DNA from: Roseobacter denitrificans OCh 114
GTDB taxonomy: Bacteria > Pseudomonadota > Alphaproteobacteria > Rhodobacterales > Rhodobacteraceae
Direction of reading: 5' to 3'
NCBI RefSeq assembly: GCF_000014045.1
Contig: NC_008209.1
Coordinates: forward strand, 3,185,001 to 3,249,000
DNA: 64,000 nt
The position numbers and the translations under genes were made by a program. Below the pieces are notes generated by a model. The model did no database searches, was not told the origin of the DNA, and worked only from the letters and a program-made list of their open reading frames with translations. Numbering within the stretch: position 1 is the stretch's first letter; the number at the start of each line of letters is the position of its first letter. Below are positions 18,245-29,033 of this stretch, in pieces.

Positions 18245-19231
18245 ATGGCCGATGGCGCACTGGACATTAATACAAAGCCGACCGAAGACATCAATGTCCG
18301 TGACGTGTTTGGCATTGATACAGATATGGTCGTGAAAGGCTTTGCCGAGGCCAGTGACCGGGTCCCGGACGTGGACTCGACGTATAAATTCGACCCCGAC
18401 ACGACGCTGGCGATCCTTGCGGGTTTTGCGCACAACCGCCGGGTCATGATCCAGGGGTATCATGGCACGGGTAAATCGACCCATATCGAACAGGTGGCCG
18501 CGCGTCTGAACTGGCCTGCCGTGCGCGTGAACCTCGACAGCCACATCAGCCGGATCGACCTGATCGGCAAGGATGCGATCAAGCTGAAAGACGGCAAGCA
18601 GGTCACCGATTTTCAGGAGGGCATCCTGCCCTGGGCGCTGAGCAACCCGACCGCCATCGTCTTCGATGAATATGATGCCGGCCGTGCGGATGTGATGTTC
18701 GTGATCCAGCGGGTGCTGGAGGTGGATGGCAAGCTGACCCTGCTCGATCAGAACAAGGTTATCACGCCGCACCCCTATTTCCGGATTTTCGCGACGGCAA
18801 ACACCGTTGGTCTTGGCGACACGACCGGCCTTTATCATGGCACACAGCAGATCAACCAGGGCCAGATGGACCGCTGGTCGCTGGTGGCGTCGCTGAACTA
18901 CCTCAGCATTGATGCCGAAACCGCCATCGTGCTCAGCAAGAACCCGCATTACAACACCGAAAAAGGGCGCAAGACCGTCAAACAGATGGTCACAGTTGCA
19001 GACCTCACACGGACCGCCTTCATGAATGGTGATCTGTCCACCGTGATGTCCCCGCGCACCGTGATCGCATGGGCCCAGAACGCCGAGATTTTCCGCAACG
19101 TGGGCTATGCCTTCCGCCTGTCCTTCCTGAACAAATGCGACGAGCTGGAACGCCAGACGGTCGCCGAGTTCTACCAACGCCTGTTCGACGAGGAACTGCC
19201 CGAAAGCGCGGCAAGCCTGAGCTTGGGGTAA
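18245..19231 (+). CDS. cobS: Cobaltochelatase subunit CobS
   Basis: A 328-aa AAA+ ATPase subunit of the aerobic CobNST cobaltochelatase, which inserts Co2+ into hydrogenobyrinic acid a,c-diamide during cobalamin synthesis. Walker A is GYHGTGKST at residues 71-79, Walker B is IVFDEYD near 138-144, and the sensor region IFATANT lies near residue 186. The fixed N-terminal CobS segment [13 protein letters not shown] is present. CobT follows after 51 bases. CobN is not in this window. The same AAA+/VWA pairing exists in magnesium chelatase, but the length and N-terminus are specific for CobS. Confidence 0.96.
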   Translation: MADGALDINTKPTEDINVRDVFGIDTDMVVKGFAEASDRVPDVDSTYKFDPDTTLAILAGFAHNRRVMIQGYHGTGKSTHIEQVAARLNWPAVRVNLDSHISRIDLIGKDAIKLKDGKQVTDFQEGILPWALSNPTAIVFDEYDAGRADVMFVIQRVLEVDGKLTLLDQNKVITPHPYFRIFATANTVGLGDTTGLYHGTQQINQGQMDRWSLVASLNYLSIDAETAIVLSKNPHYNTEKGRKTVKQMVTVADLTRTAFMNGDLSTVMSPRTVIAWAQNAEIFRNVGYAFRLSFLNKCDELERQTVAEFYQRLFDEELPESAASLSLG

Positions 19232-19282
19232 GGTGCTGAACGTGGCGCGGAGACCCCGTGCCAATCCGATGGGAACAACCGT

Positions 19283-21160
19283 ATGAGCAAGCCTTCTGAC
19301 AATCCCGCAGATGCCTTTAAAAAGGCGCTGACCGAGGCGACGAAGGTCATGGCGGATGATCCGGAGCTGTCGGTCAGCTATTCGGTGGATCCGGCGGGCC
19401 TGTCCGGGGATGCGATGCGTTTGCCGCAGGTGAGCCGCCGCATGACGCGCGCCGAGGTTCTGTTGGCGCGCGGCACGGCGGATGCTCTGGCGCTGAACCG
19501 GCGCTATCACAATGGTGAGACCCACGCCCGCTATGCCCCACAAGGCGAAATGGCGCGCGAGTTGTACGAGGCGATGGAGACCGCCCGCTGCGAGGCCGTG
19601 GGCGCGCGCGACATGCCGGGTACGGCGGGCAATATTGACGCCAAGATCGCGCATGAAGCGATGCGCAAGGGCTATGATCAGGTCACGCAGGCGGCGGATG
19701 TACCGCTGGCCACGGCGGCAGGCTATCTGATCCGCCATCTTGCGACGGGCCGCGATCTGCCTTCCGGGGCGCAAAACGTCATGGATCTGTGGCGCGGTTT
19801 CATCGAAGAGCAGGCCGGCGGTACGCTTGACGCATTGGATGAGACGTTGGCGGATCAGGCGGCGTTTGCGAAATTCTCCCGTCAGATGATCTCCGATCTG
19901 GGCTATGGGGACCAGCTTGGCGATGATCCCGATCAGGTGGACGAGGATCAGGAAGACGACGCCGAAGAGGGCAGCGAGGATCAGAACGAACCCGACAGCA
20001 CCGGGCAGGATGATCAGGACGAGGAAGACGCGGACGCCTCCCCCGAACAGAGCCAGGAAGATCAGCAGGATGCCGCGCAGGCGCAGGTCTCCATGGATGA
20101 CATGGCCGATCAGGAGATGGGCGATGAAGCGGAAATGCCCGAAGGCGAGGCCCCGCTTGAGCCACCCGCCCCGCAGCCGGTGTCGGATGCGGACCCGAAT
20201 TACATGGTCTACCTCGGGGATCACGACGAAGAGATCAACGCCGAAGACCTCGCCGAACCGGTTGAGCTGGAACGTCTGCGCGCCTATCTCGATCAGCAGC
20301 TTGAGCCGCTCAAAGGGGCCGTGAGCCGCCTTGCGAACAAATTGCAACGACGCCTTCAGGCGCAGCAGAACCGGTCATGGGAATTCGACCTCGAAGAGGG
20401 CATGCTTGATGCGGGCCGGCTGGCGCGTGTGGTGGCCAACCCGACCACGCCGCTCAGCTTCAAGGTCGAGAAGGACACCGAGTTTCGCGATACCGTGGTG
20501 ACGCTGCTGCTGGACAACTCCGGCTCCATGCGGGGGCGTCCGATTTCGATTGCGGCGATTTGTGCCGATGTGCTGGCGCGCACGCTGGAGCGCTGCAACG
20601 TCAAGGTGGAAATCCTCGGCTTTACCACCCGCGCGTGGAAAGGCGGGCAGGCCCGCGAGGCCTGGCTGAACGATGGCCGCCCCCAACAGCCCGGCCGGCT
20701 GAACGACCTGCGCCACATCATCTACAAATCGGCCGATGCGCCCTGGCGGCGGACCCGTCCCAATCTGGGCCTGATGATGAAAGAAGGGTTGCTCAAGGAA
20801 AACATCGACGGGGAAGCGCTTGAATGGGCGCACCGGCGTATGCTGATGCGGGGCGAGGCGCGCAAGATCCTCATGGTCATCTCGGATGGTGCGCCGGTGG
20901 ATGACAGCACGCTGTCCGTGAACCCCGCGAACTATCTGGAAAAGCACCTGCGCGATGTGATCGCCTTGGTCGAAAAGCGCAAAGCGGTTGAACTGTTGGC
21001 AATCGGGATCGGTCACGATGTCACGCGCTATTATGAGCGGGCGGTGACCATTACGGATGTCGACCAGCTTGCAGGCGCGATGACCGAACAACTGGCCGCC
21101 CTTTTTGACAGCGACCCGCGCGCACGCGCGCGCGTCATGGGCATGCGCCGCGCAGGCTAA
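19283..21160 (+). CDS. cobT: Cobaltochelatase subunit CobT
   Basis: A 625-aa partner of CobS. The N-terminal helical part is followed by a very acidic linker (about residues 215-310: runs of Asp, Glu, Gln) and a C-terminal von Willebrand A domain. The metal-ion-dependent adhesion motif is DNSGS at about 411-415, with a later [12 protein letters not shown] strand. CobS and CobT form the ATP-driven ring complex that activates CobN. The acidic linker is typical of CobT. It is spaced 51 bp from cobS and 46 bp from the aminopeptidase gene. Confidence 0.96.
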   Translation: MSKPSDNPADAFKKALTEATKVMADDPELSVSYSVDPAGLSGDAMRLPQVSRRMTRAEVLLARGTADALALNRRYHNGETHARYAPQGEMARELYEAMETARCEAVGARDMPGTAGNIDAKIAHEAMRKGYDQVTQAADVPLATAAGYLIRHLATGRDLPSGAQNVMDLWRGFIEEQAGGTLDALDETLADQAAFAKFSRQMISDLGYGDQLGDDPDQVDEDQEDDAEEGSEDQNEPDSTGQDDQDEEDADASPEQSQEDQQDAAQAQVSMDDMADQEMGDEAEMPEGEAPLEPPAPQPVSDADPNYMVYLGDHDEEINAEDLAEPVELERLRAYLDQQLEPLKGAVSRLANKLQRRLQAQQNRSWEFDLEEGMLDAGRLARVVANPTTPLSFKVEKDTEFRDTVVTLLLDNSGSMRGRPISIAAICADVLARTLERCNVKVEILGFTTRAWKGGQAREAWLNDGRPQQPGRLNDLRHIIYKSADAPWRRTRPNLGLMMKEGLLKENIDGEALEWAHRRMLMRGEARKILMVISDGAPVDDSTLSVNPANYLEKHLRDVIALVEKRKAVELLAIGIGHDVTRYYERAVTITDVDQLAGAMTEQLAALFDSDPRARARVMGMRRAG

Positions 21161-21206
21161 ACCCGGCTCCAGTTCTATCGCGGCACAATCAAAGGGATCC
21201 ATCGCT

Positions 21207-22997
21207 ATGTTTCAGTCATTTGAAGTCACAGCCCGCCCGGAACAGGGCCCCCCGCGTCTCGCTGCACTGCGCGACCGTATGGCAGAGGCCGCGTTGGACG
21301 GCTTTCTGGTGCCGCGGGCGGATGCGCATCAGGGCGAATATGTAGGACCGCATGACGAACGGCTTGCATGGCTGACAGGCTTCACCGGCTCCGCCGGATT
21401 CTGCGCGGTTTTGCAGGCCGTCGCAGGCGTGTTCATCGACGGGCGCTATCGCACGCAGGTCAAGGCGCAGGTCGCGGCAGACTTCACCCCCGTGCCCTGG
21501 CCCGACGTATCCTTGGGCGACTGGCTGAAAGAGCAGATGCCCAGTGGCGGTATCGTCGGATTTGACCCGTGGCTGCACACGCCCGGTGAAATCGAAACGC
21601 TGGAAAAGGCGCTGAAAAACAGCGGTATCACCTTGCAGCCTAGCCCCAATCTGGTGGATGCGATCTGGCATGACCAACCCGCGCCGCCAATGGCCCCTGC
21701 CAAAGTGCACCCCCTTGAATTTGCGGGCGAAAGCCACGGTGACAAATGCGCGCGCCTCGGTGCGACCCTGAAAGAGGCGGGTGAAGCGGCAGCGCTGATC
21801 ACCCTGCCCGACGCCCTGTGCTGGCTGTTGAACATTCGCGGTGCGGATATCGCGCGCAACCCTGTCGCGCAGGGGTTTGCCGTGTTGATGGCGGATGGTC
21901 ATGTGCATCTGTTCATGGCCGAGGCCAAGCTGAGCGAGGTGCGCGCGCATCTCGGCGACGGCGTGACGATCCACGCACCGGACAGCCTGCCGGGCTTTCT
22001 GGACGATCTTGCAGGGCCGGTGCGCGCCCACAAAGCGACCGTGCCGCTTTATCTGGCGGAACGTCTTGGGGACCGCGTGGTCTGGGGGGATGACCCCTGC
22101 GCGCTGCCCAAAGCCTGCAAGAATGAGGCCGAAATCGAAGGGGCGGCGGCGGCCCATCTGCGCGATGGTGCGGCTGTGGTGGAACTGCTGGCGTGGCTTG
22201 ATCAGCAAGCACCGGGGAGCATCACGGAAACGCAGGTGGTCACGCGGCTTGAAACGCTGCGGCGCAGTGACAACGCCCTGCAGGACATCAGTTTTGAAAC
22301 CATTGCGGGCACCGGGCCAAACGGGGCCATCATGCATTACCGCGTCACCGAGGAAACCGACAGCCTGCTGGAGGAGGGTCAGTTGATCGTGCTCGACAGT
22401 GGGGGCCAATACCTTGACGGCACCACCGATATCACCCGCACAATCCCCATCGGCGAGCCGCCCCGCGCTGCTGCCGAAGCCTTTACCCGCGTGTTGCAGG
22501 GCATGATCGCCATGAGCCGCCTGCGCTGGCCCGTCGGTCTTGCCGGGCGCGAGATCGAGGCGGTGGGACGCGTGCCGCTCTGGCTGGCCGGGCAGGATTT
22601 TAACCACGGGCTGGGCCATGGTGTCGGCGCCTATCTGAGCGTGCACGAGGGACCACAACGGCTGAGCCGGGTGAGTTCGGTGCCCCTGCAACCCGGTATG
22701 ATCCTGTCGAACGAACCGGGCTATTACCGCGAAGGCGCGTTCGGCATCCGGCTCGAAAACCTGATTGTCGTGATCAAGGCCCCCGCGCTGCCGGACGGCG
22801 ATGCCGAACGCGAGATGCTGGAATGGCGCACCCTGACCTATGCCCCGATTGACCGTCGCCTGATCGTCAAGGAGATGATGACAGGCCCGGAAATCGACTG
22901 GATCAACAGCTATCACGCAGATGTGGCCGAAAAGATCGGCCCGCGGGTCAGTGCAGATACGCGCAAATGGCTTGAGGCTGCGACCGCACCTCTCTGA
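21207..22997 (+). CDS. Aminopeptidase P family protein (M24 metallopeptidase)
   Basis: 596 aa, the long three-domain form of Xaa-Pro aminopeptidase. It has two creatinase-like N-terminal domains (MAEAALDGFLVPRADAHQGEY ... then LTGFTGSAGF) and a C-terminal pita-bread domain. Metal ligands of the dinuclear site are visible in LDSGGQYLDGTTDITR (both Asp), HGLGHGVG (His), and two later glutamates (NEPGYY and GIRLEN). It cleaves N-terminal residues before proline. AAAGGGA precedes the ATG at 21207. It may be read through from cobT. Confidence 0.92.
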   Translation: MFQSFEVTARPEQGPPRLAALRDRMAEAALDGFLVPRADAHQGEYVGPHDERLAWLTGFTGSAGFCAVLQAVAGVFIDGRYRTQVKAQVAADFTPVPWPDVSLGDWLKEQMPSGGIVGFDPWLHTPGEIETLEKALKNSGITLQPSPNLVDAIWHDQPAPPMAPAKVHPLEFAGESHGDKCARLGATLKEAGEAAALITLPDALCWLLNIRGADIARNPVAQGFAVLMADGHVHLFMAEAKLSEVRAHLGDGVTIHAPDSLPGFLDDLAGPVRAHKATVPLYLAERLGDRVVWGDDPCALPKACKNEAEIEGAAAAHLRDGAAVVELLAWLDQQAPGSITETQVVTRLETLRRSDNALQDISFETIAGTGPNGAIMHYRVTEETDSLLEEGQLIVLDSGGQYLDGTTDITRTIPIGEPPRAAAEAFTRVLQGMIAMSRLRWPVGLAGREIEAVGRVPLWLAGQDFNHGLGHGVGAYLSVHEGPQRLSRVSSVPLQPGMILSNEPGYYREGAFGIRLENLIVVIKAPALPDGDAEREMLEWRTLTYAPIDRRLIVKEMMTGPEIDWINSYHADVAEKIGPRVSADTRKWLEAATAPL

Positions 22998-23072
22998 ACG
23001 CGGTCCCCGGATGCCGCGTTTACAATCATGTGGTGTGAAAATAGGGTGACGCACAGCACGGAAGGAAACAAG

Positions 23073-23417
23073 ATGGCGCAACATATAACGATACGAAAAG
23101 CGGACGGAACATGGTCTGTGCGTGCAGGCGGTGCGGTTTTGGGCGAAAGCAGCAACGCGCTTGAACTGATCGAGGGGAGTTACCCGCCGGTCATCTATTT
23201 CCCGCGCGCTGATATTGCGATGGCTTTTCTGGATACGTCAGAAAAATCAACGCATTGCCCCCATAAGGGCGACGCCAGTTACTTTTCGGTCGTCACGAAA
23301 AGCACGACGCTGAAAGACGTCGTGTGGAGCTATGAAACCCCCAGCGAAGCGGTGTCGCGCATCAAGGATCATCTGGCGTTCTTTACCGATGGGGATGTCA
23401 CTGTCGAACAGATTTGA
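23073..23417 (+). CDS. DUF427 domain-containing protein
   Basis: 114 aa matching DUF427: start HITIRKADGTWSVRAGGAVL, the conserved PPVIYFPRADI block, the THCPHKGDASYFSV segment and a tryptophan-rich end VVWSYETPSEA. The fold is a small beta-barrel of unknown function. AAGGAAACAAG precedes the ATG at 23073. It is convergent with the ClC gene, with 8 bases between the stops. Confidence 0.9.
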   Translation: MAQHITIRKADGTWSVRAGGAVLGESSNALELIEGSYPPVIYFPRADIAMAFLDTSEKSTHCPHKGDASYFSVVTKSTTLKDVVWSYETPSEAVSRIKDHLAFFTDGDVTVEQI

Positions 23418-23425
23418 TCGCCGCG

Positions 23426-25111
23426 TCAGGAATGCTCTTCGGCGGCGGTGGCGGCAAGGGCGCGGTTATAGACCTTGAGAGCATCCACATGGAACAGGGC
23501 CCCCACCAGTTCCGGCGGCCCCTCCCCTGAGGCTTTGGCGGCGACGGGCACAAAACTACGCCCGTCTTCAAACAGGGGCATCGCCGCTTCCAGCGTCGCA
23601 TTGGGGCCAAGAAACACACCCTCTTCGATCATCGACATGCAGGCGGATTCATCTGCGGCATTCGGATCATTACGACCCCGCACAAGGCCGCTGACCCGGA
23701 ACATGGCCAGCAGATAGGCCTGCGGACCCGCCGCAAGGTGAATGTTGCGCCGTTCAAGCTGCGACAGAAAGAAACTGCGCGAGACAAGCTGCGTCGACAA
23801 GGCGGTGGACAGCGACACCGCGACCATCACCGCAAGACCGGTCTGCCAGTCACCGGTCAATTCAAACACGATAAGTGTCGTCGATATGGGCGCGCCCAGC
23901 ACTGCAGCCGCGACCGCCCCCATGCCCGCGAGCGCATAAAGGGATATCGACCCAGACACATCGGGAAAGATACCGGTTGCGATCAAACCAAAGCTCAGGC
24001 CCGTCAAGGCACCGATCATCAGCGAGGGCGAAAAGACCCCTCCGCCCATGCGCCCGGCCATGGTGATGGCCACTGCCGCCGTTTTCAAAATGGCAAAAAC
24101 AATCGCATCCCAGAGCAACAGCTGCCCGTCCAGGGCCAGAAAGGTCGTCTCGTAACCGACGCCGATGATATGGGGGTAGAAGATCGCAATCCCCCCCAGC
24201 ATCGCCCCCGCAATCGCAGGACGCAGCCAGCGGGGGATGGACAGGCCGTCCTGCAGGAAATTGCCCACGTCTTCTGACCAGAAAACCGCCTTCATGAAGG
24301 CCACGGCAACCAGCCCGCTGACGAGTCCAAGAATAATGTAGGCCGGCAATTCCTGATAGAATTGCACCTCGTTCACCGTTGTCAGCGTGAATTCGGTCAC
24401 TCCGCCAAACTCAAGCCGGTTGATCACGGTGCCCGCTGCACTGGCAATCACGATAGGCGCAAAGGCATGGACGGCAAAATGGCGCAAAACCACCTCAAGT
24501 GCGAACAGCGCCCCGGCAATGGGCGCATTAAAGCTGGCCGAGACCGCCGCCGCAACGGCACAGCCCAGAAGGTCACGCCCGGTGATCCCATCCGCGAGGA
24601 TTCTGCGGTTGACCCAAGTGGAAATCACAGCCGCCAGATGCACGACCGGCCCCTCGCGCCCCGTCGAGCCGCCCGTGCCCAGCGTGATCATCGAGGCCAG
24701 CGCCGAGGCCAGCCCTGCCCTTGTCTCGACCCTGCCATTGTTCATGGCGGCCCCGTGGATCACATCCGCGACCGACCGCGCGCGGCCATCATTGGTGAAG
24801 AGATGCAGGATGACCCCAACCACCAGACCACCACCAATGGGGATGATCAAAATCATGTACCATGGCAGCGACTCCGCAAAGCTGTGCAGCAGACGTACGT
24901 CTTCGGTGCCATAAAGGTAGGTTTGTAACGCGTTGATCCCTTTGCGGAAAAACAATGCCGCAAACCCGGCAGCCACGCCGACTCCCAAAGCGATGAACCA
25001 AAACTGTATCTGGCTCGGCCCACGGTGGCGCAAAAGGTCATAGGCCTCCCGAAGGAAGGTCTTCAGCCTGTCGACCTGCTGGCTGAAAAAAGAATGTTTA
25101 TCCCCGGACAT
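23426..25111 (-). CDS. ClC-family chloride channel / H+-Cl- antiporter
   Basis: A 561-aa inner-membrane protein with the 10-plus helix ClC architecture to about residue 440 and a C-terminal CBS-like region. The selectivity motif reads GTGGSTGREGPVV. Its glutamate is the gating glutamate that allows proton-coupled exchange. FALEVVLRHF and GAPISTTLIVFELT are further ClC signatures. The first residues of the filter differ from the GSGIP of E. coli ClcA, as in many long bacterial ClCs. AAGGGG precedes the ATG. The role is probably acid or osmotic homeostasis. Confidence 0.92.
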   Translation of the reverse strand: MSGDKHSFFSQQVDRLKTFLREAYDLLRHRGPSQIQFWFIALGVGVAAGFAALFFRKGINALQTYLYGTEDVRLLHSFAESLPWYMILIIPIGGGLVVGVILHLFTNDGRARSVADVIHGAAMNNGRVETRAGLASALASMITLGTGGSTGREGPVVHLAAVISTWVNRRILADGITGRDLLGCAVAAAVSASFNAPIAGALFALEVVLRHFAVHAFAPIVIASAAGTVINRLEFGGVTEFTLTTVNEVQFYQELPAYIILGLVSGLVAVAFMKAVFWSEDVGNFLQDGLSIPRWLRPAIAGAMLGGIAIFYPHIIGVGYETTFLALDGQLLLWDAIVFAILKTAAVAITMAGRMGGGVFSPSLMIGALTGLSFGLIATGIFPDVSGSISLYALAGMGAVAAAVLGAPISTTLIVFELTGDWQTGLAVMVAVSLSTALSTQLVSRSFFLSQLERRNIHLAAGPQAYLLAMFRVSGLVRGRNDPNAADESACMSMIEEGVFLGPNATLEAAMPLFEDGRSFVPVAAKASGEGPPELVGALFHVDALKVYNRALAATAAEEHS

Positions 25112-25178
25112 TGGTTTTGCCCCTTGCGCCCGTCCTGTCTAGGCCAAGCTAGACGCAGGGGAAAGCCCCCTGAAGTCG

Positions 25179-26828
25179 TCAGCCCGCCAATAACGCCCGG
25201 GCCGCCCCGCGTGCCTCTTCGGTGATCGTATCCCCGGCGAGCATGCGCGCGATTTCATCGACACGCGCGAGGGTCGGCAATGCGGTCACGGTTGACGTCG
25301 TCATGCCGTTTGCGATTCGTTTTTCCACCCGCCAATGATGCGCGCCGAGGGCGGCAACCTGTGGCGAGTGGGTCACGACCAGCACCTGCCCCCCTTCTGC
25401 AATCGCTGCAAGCCTGCGCCCGACGGCGTCTGCGGTCGCGCCGCCAACGCCCCGGTCAATTTCGTCAAAAATCATTGTCACACCGCTCTGGCTTTTGCTC
25501 AGGCACACCTTGAGCGCCAACAGAAAGCGGCTGAGTTCCCCACCGGAGGCGATCTTGTTCAGCGGTCCGGAGGGCGCACCGGGGTTCGTCGCCACGCTGA
25601 AGGCAACAAGGTCCACCCCATCCGGTCCGGCGCTGTCTTGTGTGATCTCGGTCGTAAAGACGGCGCGTTCCATCTTCAAAGGTGCCAGTTCCTGCGCGAC
25701 CGCCCGATCAAGGCGGATCGCCGCCTTGCGCCGCGCCGCTGTCAGCTTGGCGGCCACGTCAAGATATTGCATCTCCGCCGCGTCAGCAGCCTTTTTCAAA
25801 TCCGACAGATCGGCATCCCCGGCGTCCAAGGCTTCCAGTTTCTGACGCAGACCGTCGGCATAATCCGCCAGATCATCGGCCAGTACATCGTATTTGCGGG
25901 CCATGGCACGGATCGCGAACAGCCGCTCTTCGGTGTCTTCCAATTCGGCCGGGTTAAACGTCAGCCCTTCAATCACGCTCACGATACCATCCATGGCCTC
26001 GTCCAGTTCCGTCATGGCCCGGGCGAGCGCGGCCATCGGGGCTTCCAATGCGCCATCGGCCCGCTCCGCCGCGCCATCAAGCCAGCGCAGGGCATCCGAA
26101 AAGGCGGCCTCCGCCCCCTGATTGCCCAGAACCTCATGGGCGCGGATCACGTCATTTCGGATCTTTTCAGCACCCTGCATCGCACGGCGTTTCTGATCAA
26201 GCTCGGCCTCTTCACCGGGCATGGGCGACAGAGCGTCCAGTTCCGCCACCGCGTGCCGCAGAAAATCCTCTTCTTCACGGATGGCGGCCATCGCAGCCTC
26301 AGCCGCTGCCAGCGCCTTTGCCGCCGCACCCTTTGCGCCCCATGCTTTGCGCACCTTTGACTTCAGCGCGTCAAGCTTGCCAAATTCATCCAGAATCGCC
26401 TTGTGGCCACGGGGGTTCAACAGCCCGCGATCATCATGCTGCCCGTGCAATTCCACCAGCGTTTCCGACAGGGCGCGCAGCACCTCACCCGAACAGCGCC
26501 GATCATTGACCCAAGCCGTCTTGCGCCCGTCCTGCATGTTGATACGACGTAACAACAGCTCATCTCCTGCGGGCAATCCCGCCTCTTGCAGGATGGCGTG
26601 TGCAGGATGGTCGGCGCCGAGGTCAAACCAAGCGGTCACCTCTCCCTGCTCGGCCCCTTGCCGTACGAGATCAGCGCGACCGCGCCAGCCCAGAACAAAG
26701 CCGAGCGCGTCCAACAGGATGGATTTGCCCGCACCGGTCTCACCGGTCAGCACATTCAACCCCGGCTCGAAGGCAAGCTCCAGCCGGTCGATGATCAGCA
26801 TGTTCTGAATATCCAGCCCGCGCAGCAT
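25179..26828 (-). CDS. recN: DNA repair protein RecN
   Basis: A 549-aa SMC-like ATPase of double-strand break repair. Walker A is GETGAGKS at residues 29-36. The middle (about 150-370) is a coiled coil. The C-terminal half carries the ABC signature SGGELSRFLLALK and the Walker B MIFDEIDRGVGG. The chosen ATG at 26828 begins MLRGLDIQNMLIID, the family's usual N-terminus. An upstream in-frame ATG overlaps bamD's end. It follows bamD by 34 bases, so an lpxC/bamD/recN order as in other Rhodobacterales. Confidence 0.96.
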   Translation of the reverse strand: MLRGLDIQNMLIIDRLELAFEPGLNVLTGETGAGKSILLDALGFVLGWRGRADLVRQGAEQGEVTAWFDLGADHPAHAILQEAGLPAGDELLLRRINMQDGRKTAWVNDRRCSGEVLRALSETLVELHGQHDDRGLLNPRGHKAILDEFGKLDALKSKVRKAWGAKGAAAKALAAAEAAMAAIREEEDFLRHAVAELDALSPMPGEEAELDQKRRAMQGAEKIRNDVIRAHEVLGNQGAEAAFSDALRWLDGAAERADGALEAPMAALARAMTELDEAMDGIVSVIEGLTFNPAELEDTEERLFAIRAMARKYDVLADDLADYADGLRQKLEALDAGDADLSDLKKAADAAEMQYLDVAAKLTAARRKAAIRLDRAVAQELAPLKMERAVFTTEITQDSAGPDGVDLVAFSVATNPGAPSGPLNKIASGGELSRFLLALKVCLSKSQSGVTMIFDEIDRGVGGATADAVGRRLAAIAEGGQVLVVTHSPQVAALGAHHWRVEKRIANGMTTSTVTALPTLARVDEIARMLAGDTITEEARGAARALLAG

Positions 26829-26862
26829 AGGCCCTATCCGTTTTTCGGTCTTGCAGGTTGCG

Positions 26863-27729
26863 TCAGAGCCATTCGCCGCGCACGGTCTGACGGTACACCT
26901 GGCCAAGCCATCCGTCCCCGGTTGCTTCGGGTCGCAACCCCTGCCCGGTCAGCAATGCAAAGCTGTCCTGATACCACACAGTGGATTGATAATTATACCC
27001 AAGGATCGCCGCTGCCGTTTGCGCCTGATCCGTCAGACCGAGGGACAGATACGCCTCAACCAGCCGGTGCAACGCTTCCGGCGTGTGGGAGGTGGTCTGA
27101 AAATCTTCAACCACCACACGGAAGCGGTTGATCGCAGCGGCGAAATGGTCGCGGCGCAAGTAATAGCGGCCAATTTCCATTTCCTTGCCCGCAAGATGGT
27201 CAAACGCGAGGTCAAATTTCAGGATGGAGGAGCGCGCATATTCGCTGTCGGGATAGCGTTCGATGGTTTGGCGCAACGCCTGAAGCGCCTGAAACGTCAG
27301 CCCCTGATCGCGCCCGACTTCGTCGATCTGATCGTAATAGCTGAGCGCCAGCAAATATTGCGCATAGGCCGCATCATCATCATCGGGATAAAAGTCGATG
27401 AATCGCTGTGCAGCTGACCTGCTGTTGGGATAGTCCTGATCCTGATGATAGGAAAACGCCTGCATGATCAAAGCCCGGCGCGCCCAATCCGAATAGGGAT
27501 AAAGGCGCTCGATCTCGGCAAAGTAAAACGCGGCATCGTCAGGGCGGTTACGGGTCAGTTCGAATTCGCCGCGCTCAAAGATTTGTTCTGCCTCGAAAGC
27601 CTCCAGCGGGACTTCCTGCGGATTGAAAATCGTACCTGTCGTGCGGCCGGGATCGCTGGTGCATCCGGCCATACCGACAATCAAGAGCGCAACCGCTGAA
27701 AAACGCTGTGCAGATCCTCGCCAACTCAT
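26863..27729 (-). CDS. bamD: Outer membrane protein assembly factor BamD (lipoprotein)
   Basis: A 288-aa TPR lipoprotein of the BAM complex that inserts beta-barrels into the outer membrane. The signal peptide ends at GMAGC, Cys23. Five TPR-like helix pairs follow, with the diagnostic stretches AFYFAEIERLYPYSDWARRA and AQRFIDFYPDDDDAAYAQYL (each one repeat). It is 177 bp downstream of lpxC and 34 bp upstream of recN. The ATG at 27729 is chosen because it starts a proper lipoprotein signal. Upstream extension is not signal-like. Confidence 0.93.
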   Translation of the reverse strand: MSWRGSAQRFSAVALLIVGMAGCTSDPGRTTGTIFNPQEVPLEAFEAEQIFERGEFELTRNRPDDAAFYFAEIERLYPYSDWARRALIMQAFSYHQDQDYPNSRSAAQRFIDFYPDDDDAAYAQYLLALSYYDQIDEVGRDQGLTFQALQALRQTIERYPDSEYARSSILKFDLAFDHLAGKEMEIGRYYLRRDHFAAAINRFRVVVEDFQTTSHTPEALHRLVEAYLSLGLTDQAQTAAAILGYNYQSTVWYQDSFALLTGQGLRPEATGDGWLGQVYRQTVRGEWL

Positions 27730-27906
27730 GCCCAGATACCTTCGATTCTTCCTCCGCGACAGACTCTCACCCACCGCTCCCGCTTGTCCTAGCATAGAAT
27801 TTCGGGAGGCAAAATGCCATTTGCGTTCACGATTTGGATAAGCGTGGATCACCTGCCGCAGAAAATGCAAAGGGACGCAAATACGCCATTCGGTCCGTCA
27901 AATTAT

Positions 27907-28830
27907 TCACGCAACCGCTGGAATTTCATCCCACACCAGACCATAGCCCGGCAAGCGTGAGGCGGCAGCCTGATCACAGACAATCATCCGTACCGCATCC
28001 GGTGTCGCAAACAGGGTGCGCAGCAATGTGTTCGTCAGCGAATGGCCCGCGCGCACACCAGTGTAATGTCCGATCAGAGGCGCCCCGGCGAGCGCCAGAT
28101 CACCCAATGCGTCCAGCATCTTGTGGCGCACAGGCTCATCGCTGTGACGCAGACCACCCGGGCTCAACACGCGATCTCCTTCGAAAACGACCGCGTTCTC
28201 ACCGGAACTGCCGCCCAATGCGAGACCATTCGCGCGCATCGCATCCACATCCGCCTGACGGCAGAACGTGCGGCTGTCACAAAGCTCACGCGCAAAGCTG
28301 CCGTTGTTCATGACGAGGGATTTCTTTTGATGCCCGATGGCCGCGTCTTCGAAATTGATTTCAAAATCGATCTTCAGCGTTTCAGCAGGTGCGAGAGTGG
28401 CAGATGCTGCGCCGTCCGTCACGGTGACCTTTTTCAACACCTCGAAGGCACGCACGGGTGCCTTCAACGTGCGCAAGCCGCGCTGCATGATCCCGCGCAC
28501 GAAGGGTGCCGCAGAGCCATCAAGGATCGGCACTTCAGGTCCGTCGATTTCGATCAGGGCATTGTGCACGCCACAGCCTGCGAGGGCCGCCATCACATGT
28601 TCAACCGTCGACACCTGCAGACCAGTCGCGTTTTCAAGCTTCGTGCACAGAGGCGAGCGCAGAACCGCATCCCAGCGCGCCGGGATCATGCGATCACCGA
28701 CAGCCACATCGGTACGCGCAAACCAGATCCCATGCTCCGCAGAGGCGGGGCGGATCACCATGCTGACGCGCTGGCCTGAGTGCAGGCCATAGCCGAAAAA
28801 GCTGATCGATGATTTGAGCGTGGTTTGCAC
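27907..28830 (-). CDS. lpxC: UDP-3-O-acyl-N-acetylglucosamine deacetylase
   Basis: A 307-aa LpxC, the committed zinc-dependent step of lipid A synthesis. Zinc ligands are in STVEHVMAAL (first His), and HKMLDALGDL (His and Asp). The catalytic base is in the ExD loop GPEVPILDGSA. Start is GTG at 28830 with GGAGG four bases upstream. The gene lies after ftsZ behind a terminator, so it is likely expressed from its own promoter in the 200-bp gap. Confidence 0.97.
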   Translation of the reverse strand: MQTTLKSSISFFGYGLHSGQRVSMVIRPASAEHGIWFARTDVAVGDRMIPARWDAVLRSPLCTKLENATGLQVSTVEHVMAALAGCGVHNALIEIDGPEVPILDGSAAPFVRGIMQRGLRTLKAPVRAFEVLKKVTVTDGAASATLAPAETLKIDFEINFEDAAIGHQKKSLVMNNGSFARELCDSRTFCRQADVDAMRANGLALGGSSGENAVVFEGDRVLSPGGLRHSDEPVRHKMLDALGDLALAGAPLIGHYTGVRAGHSLTNTLLRTLFATPDAVRMIVCDQAAASRLPGYGLVWDEIPAVA

Positions 28831-28984
28831 GTGGCCTCCAAAAGCGGCGGACTCCTGTCCGGTTGCTAACGTAGTTATGGACTGGGGGCCAAAGGCTCAA
28901 CTCAATCTTTGCAACCGTCTGAAACACAGCTGTTACAATTGAGCGCAAACACGCCATATCGTGGCTAAATTCATGATAATCATA

Positions 28985-29010
28985 GAAAAAGGGCCACCTT
29001 GCGGCAGCCC
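28985..29010 (-). terminator. Rho-independent terminator of ftsZ
   Basis: On the minus strand GGGCTGCC-GCAA-GGTGGCCC, an 8-bp stem with two G-T pairs and a GNRA-type tetraloop, followed by TTTTT. It begins 23 bases after the ftsZ stop, and closes the dcw transcript. Confidence 0.85.
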
Positions 29011-29033
29011 CTCAACGTCATTTCGTGATCGGT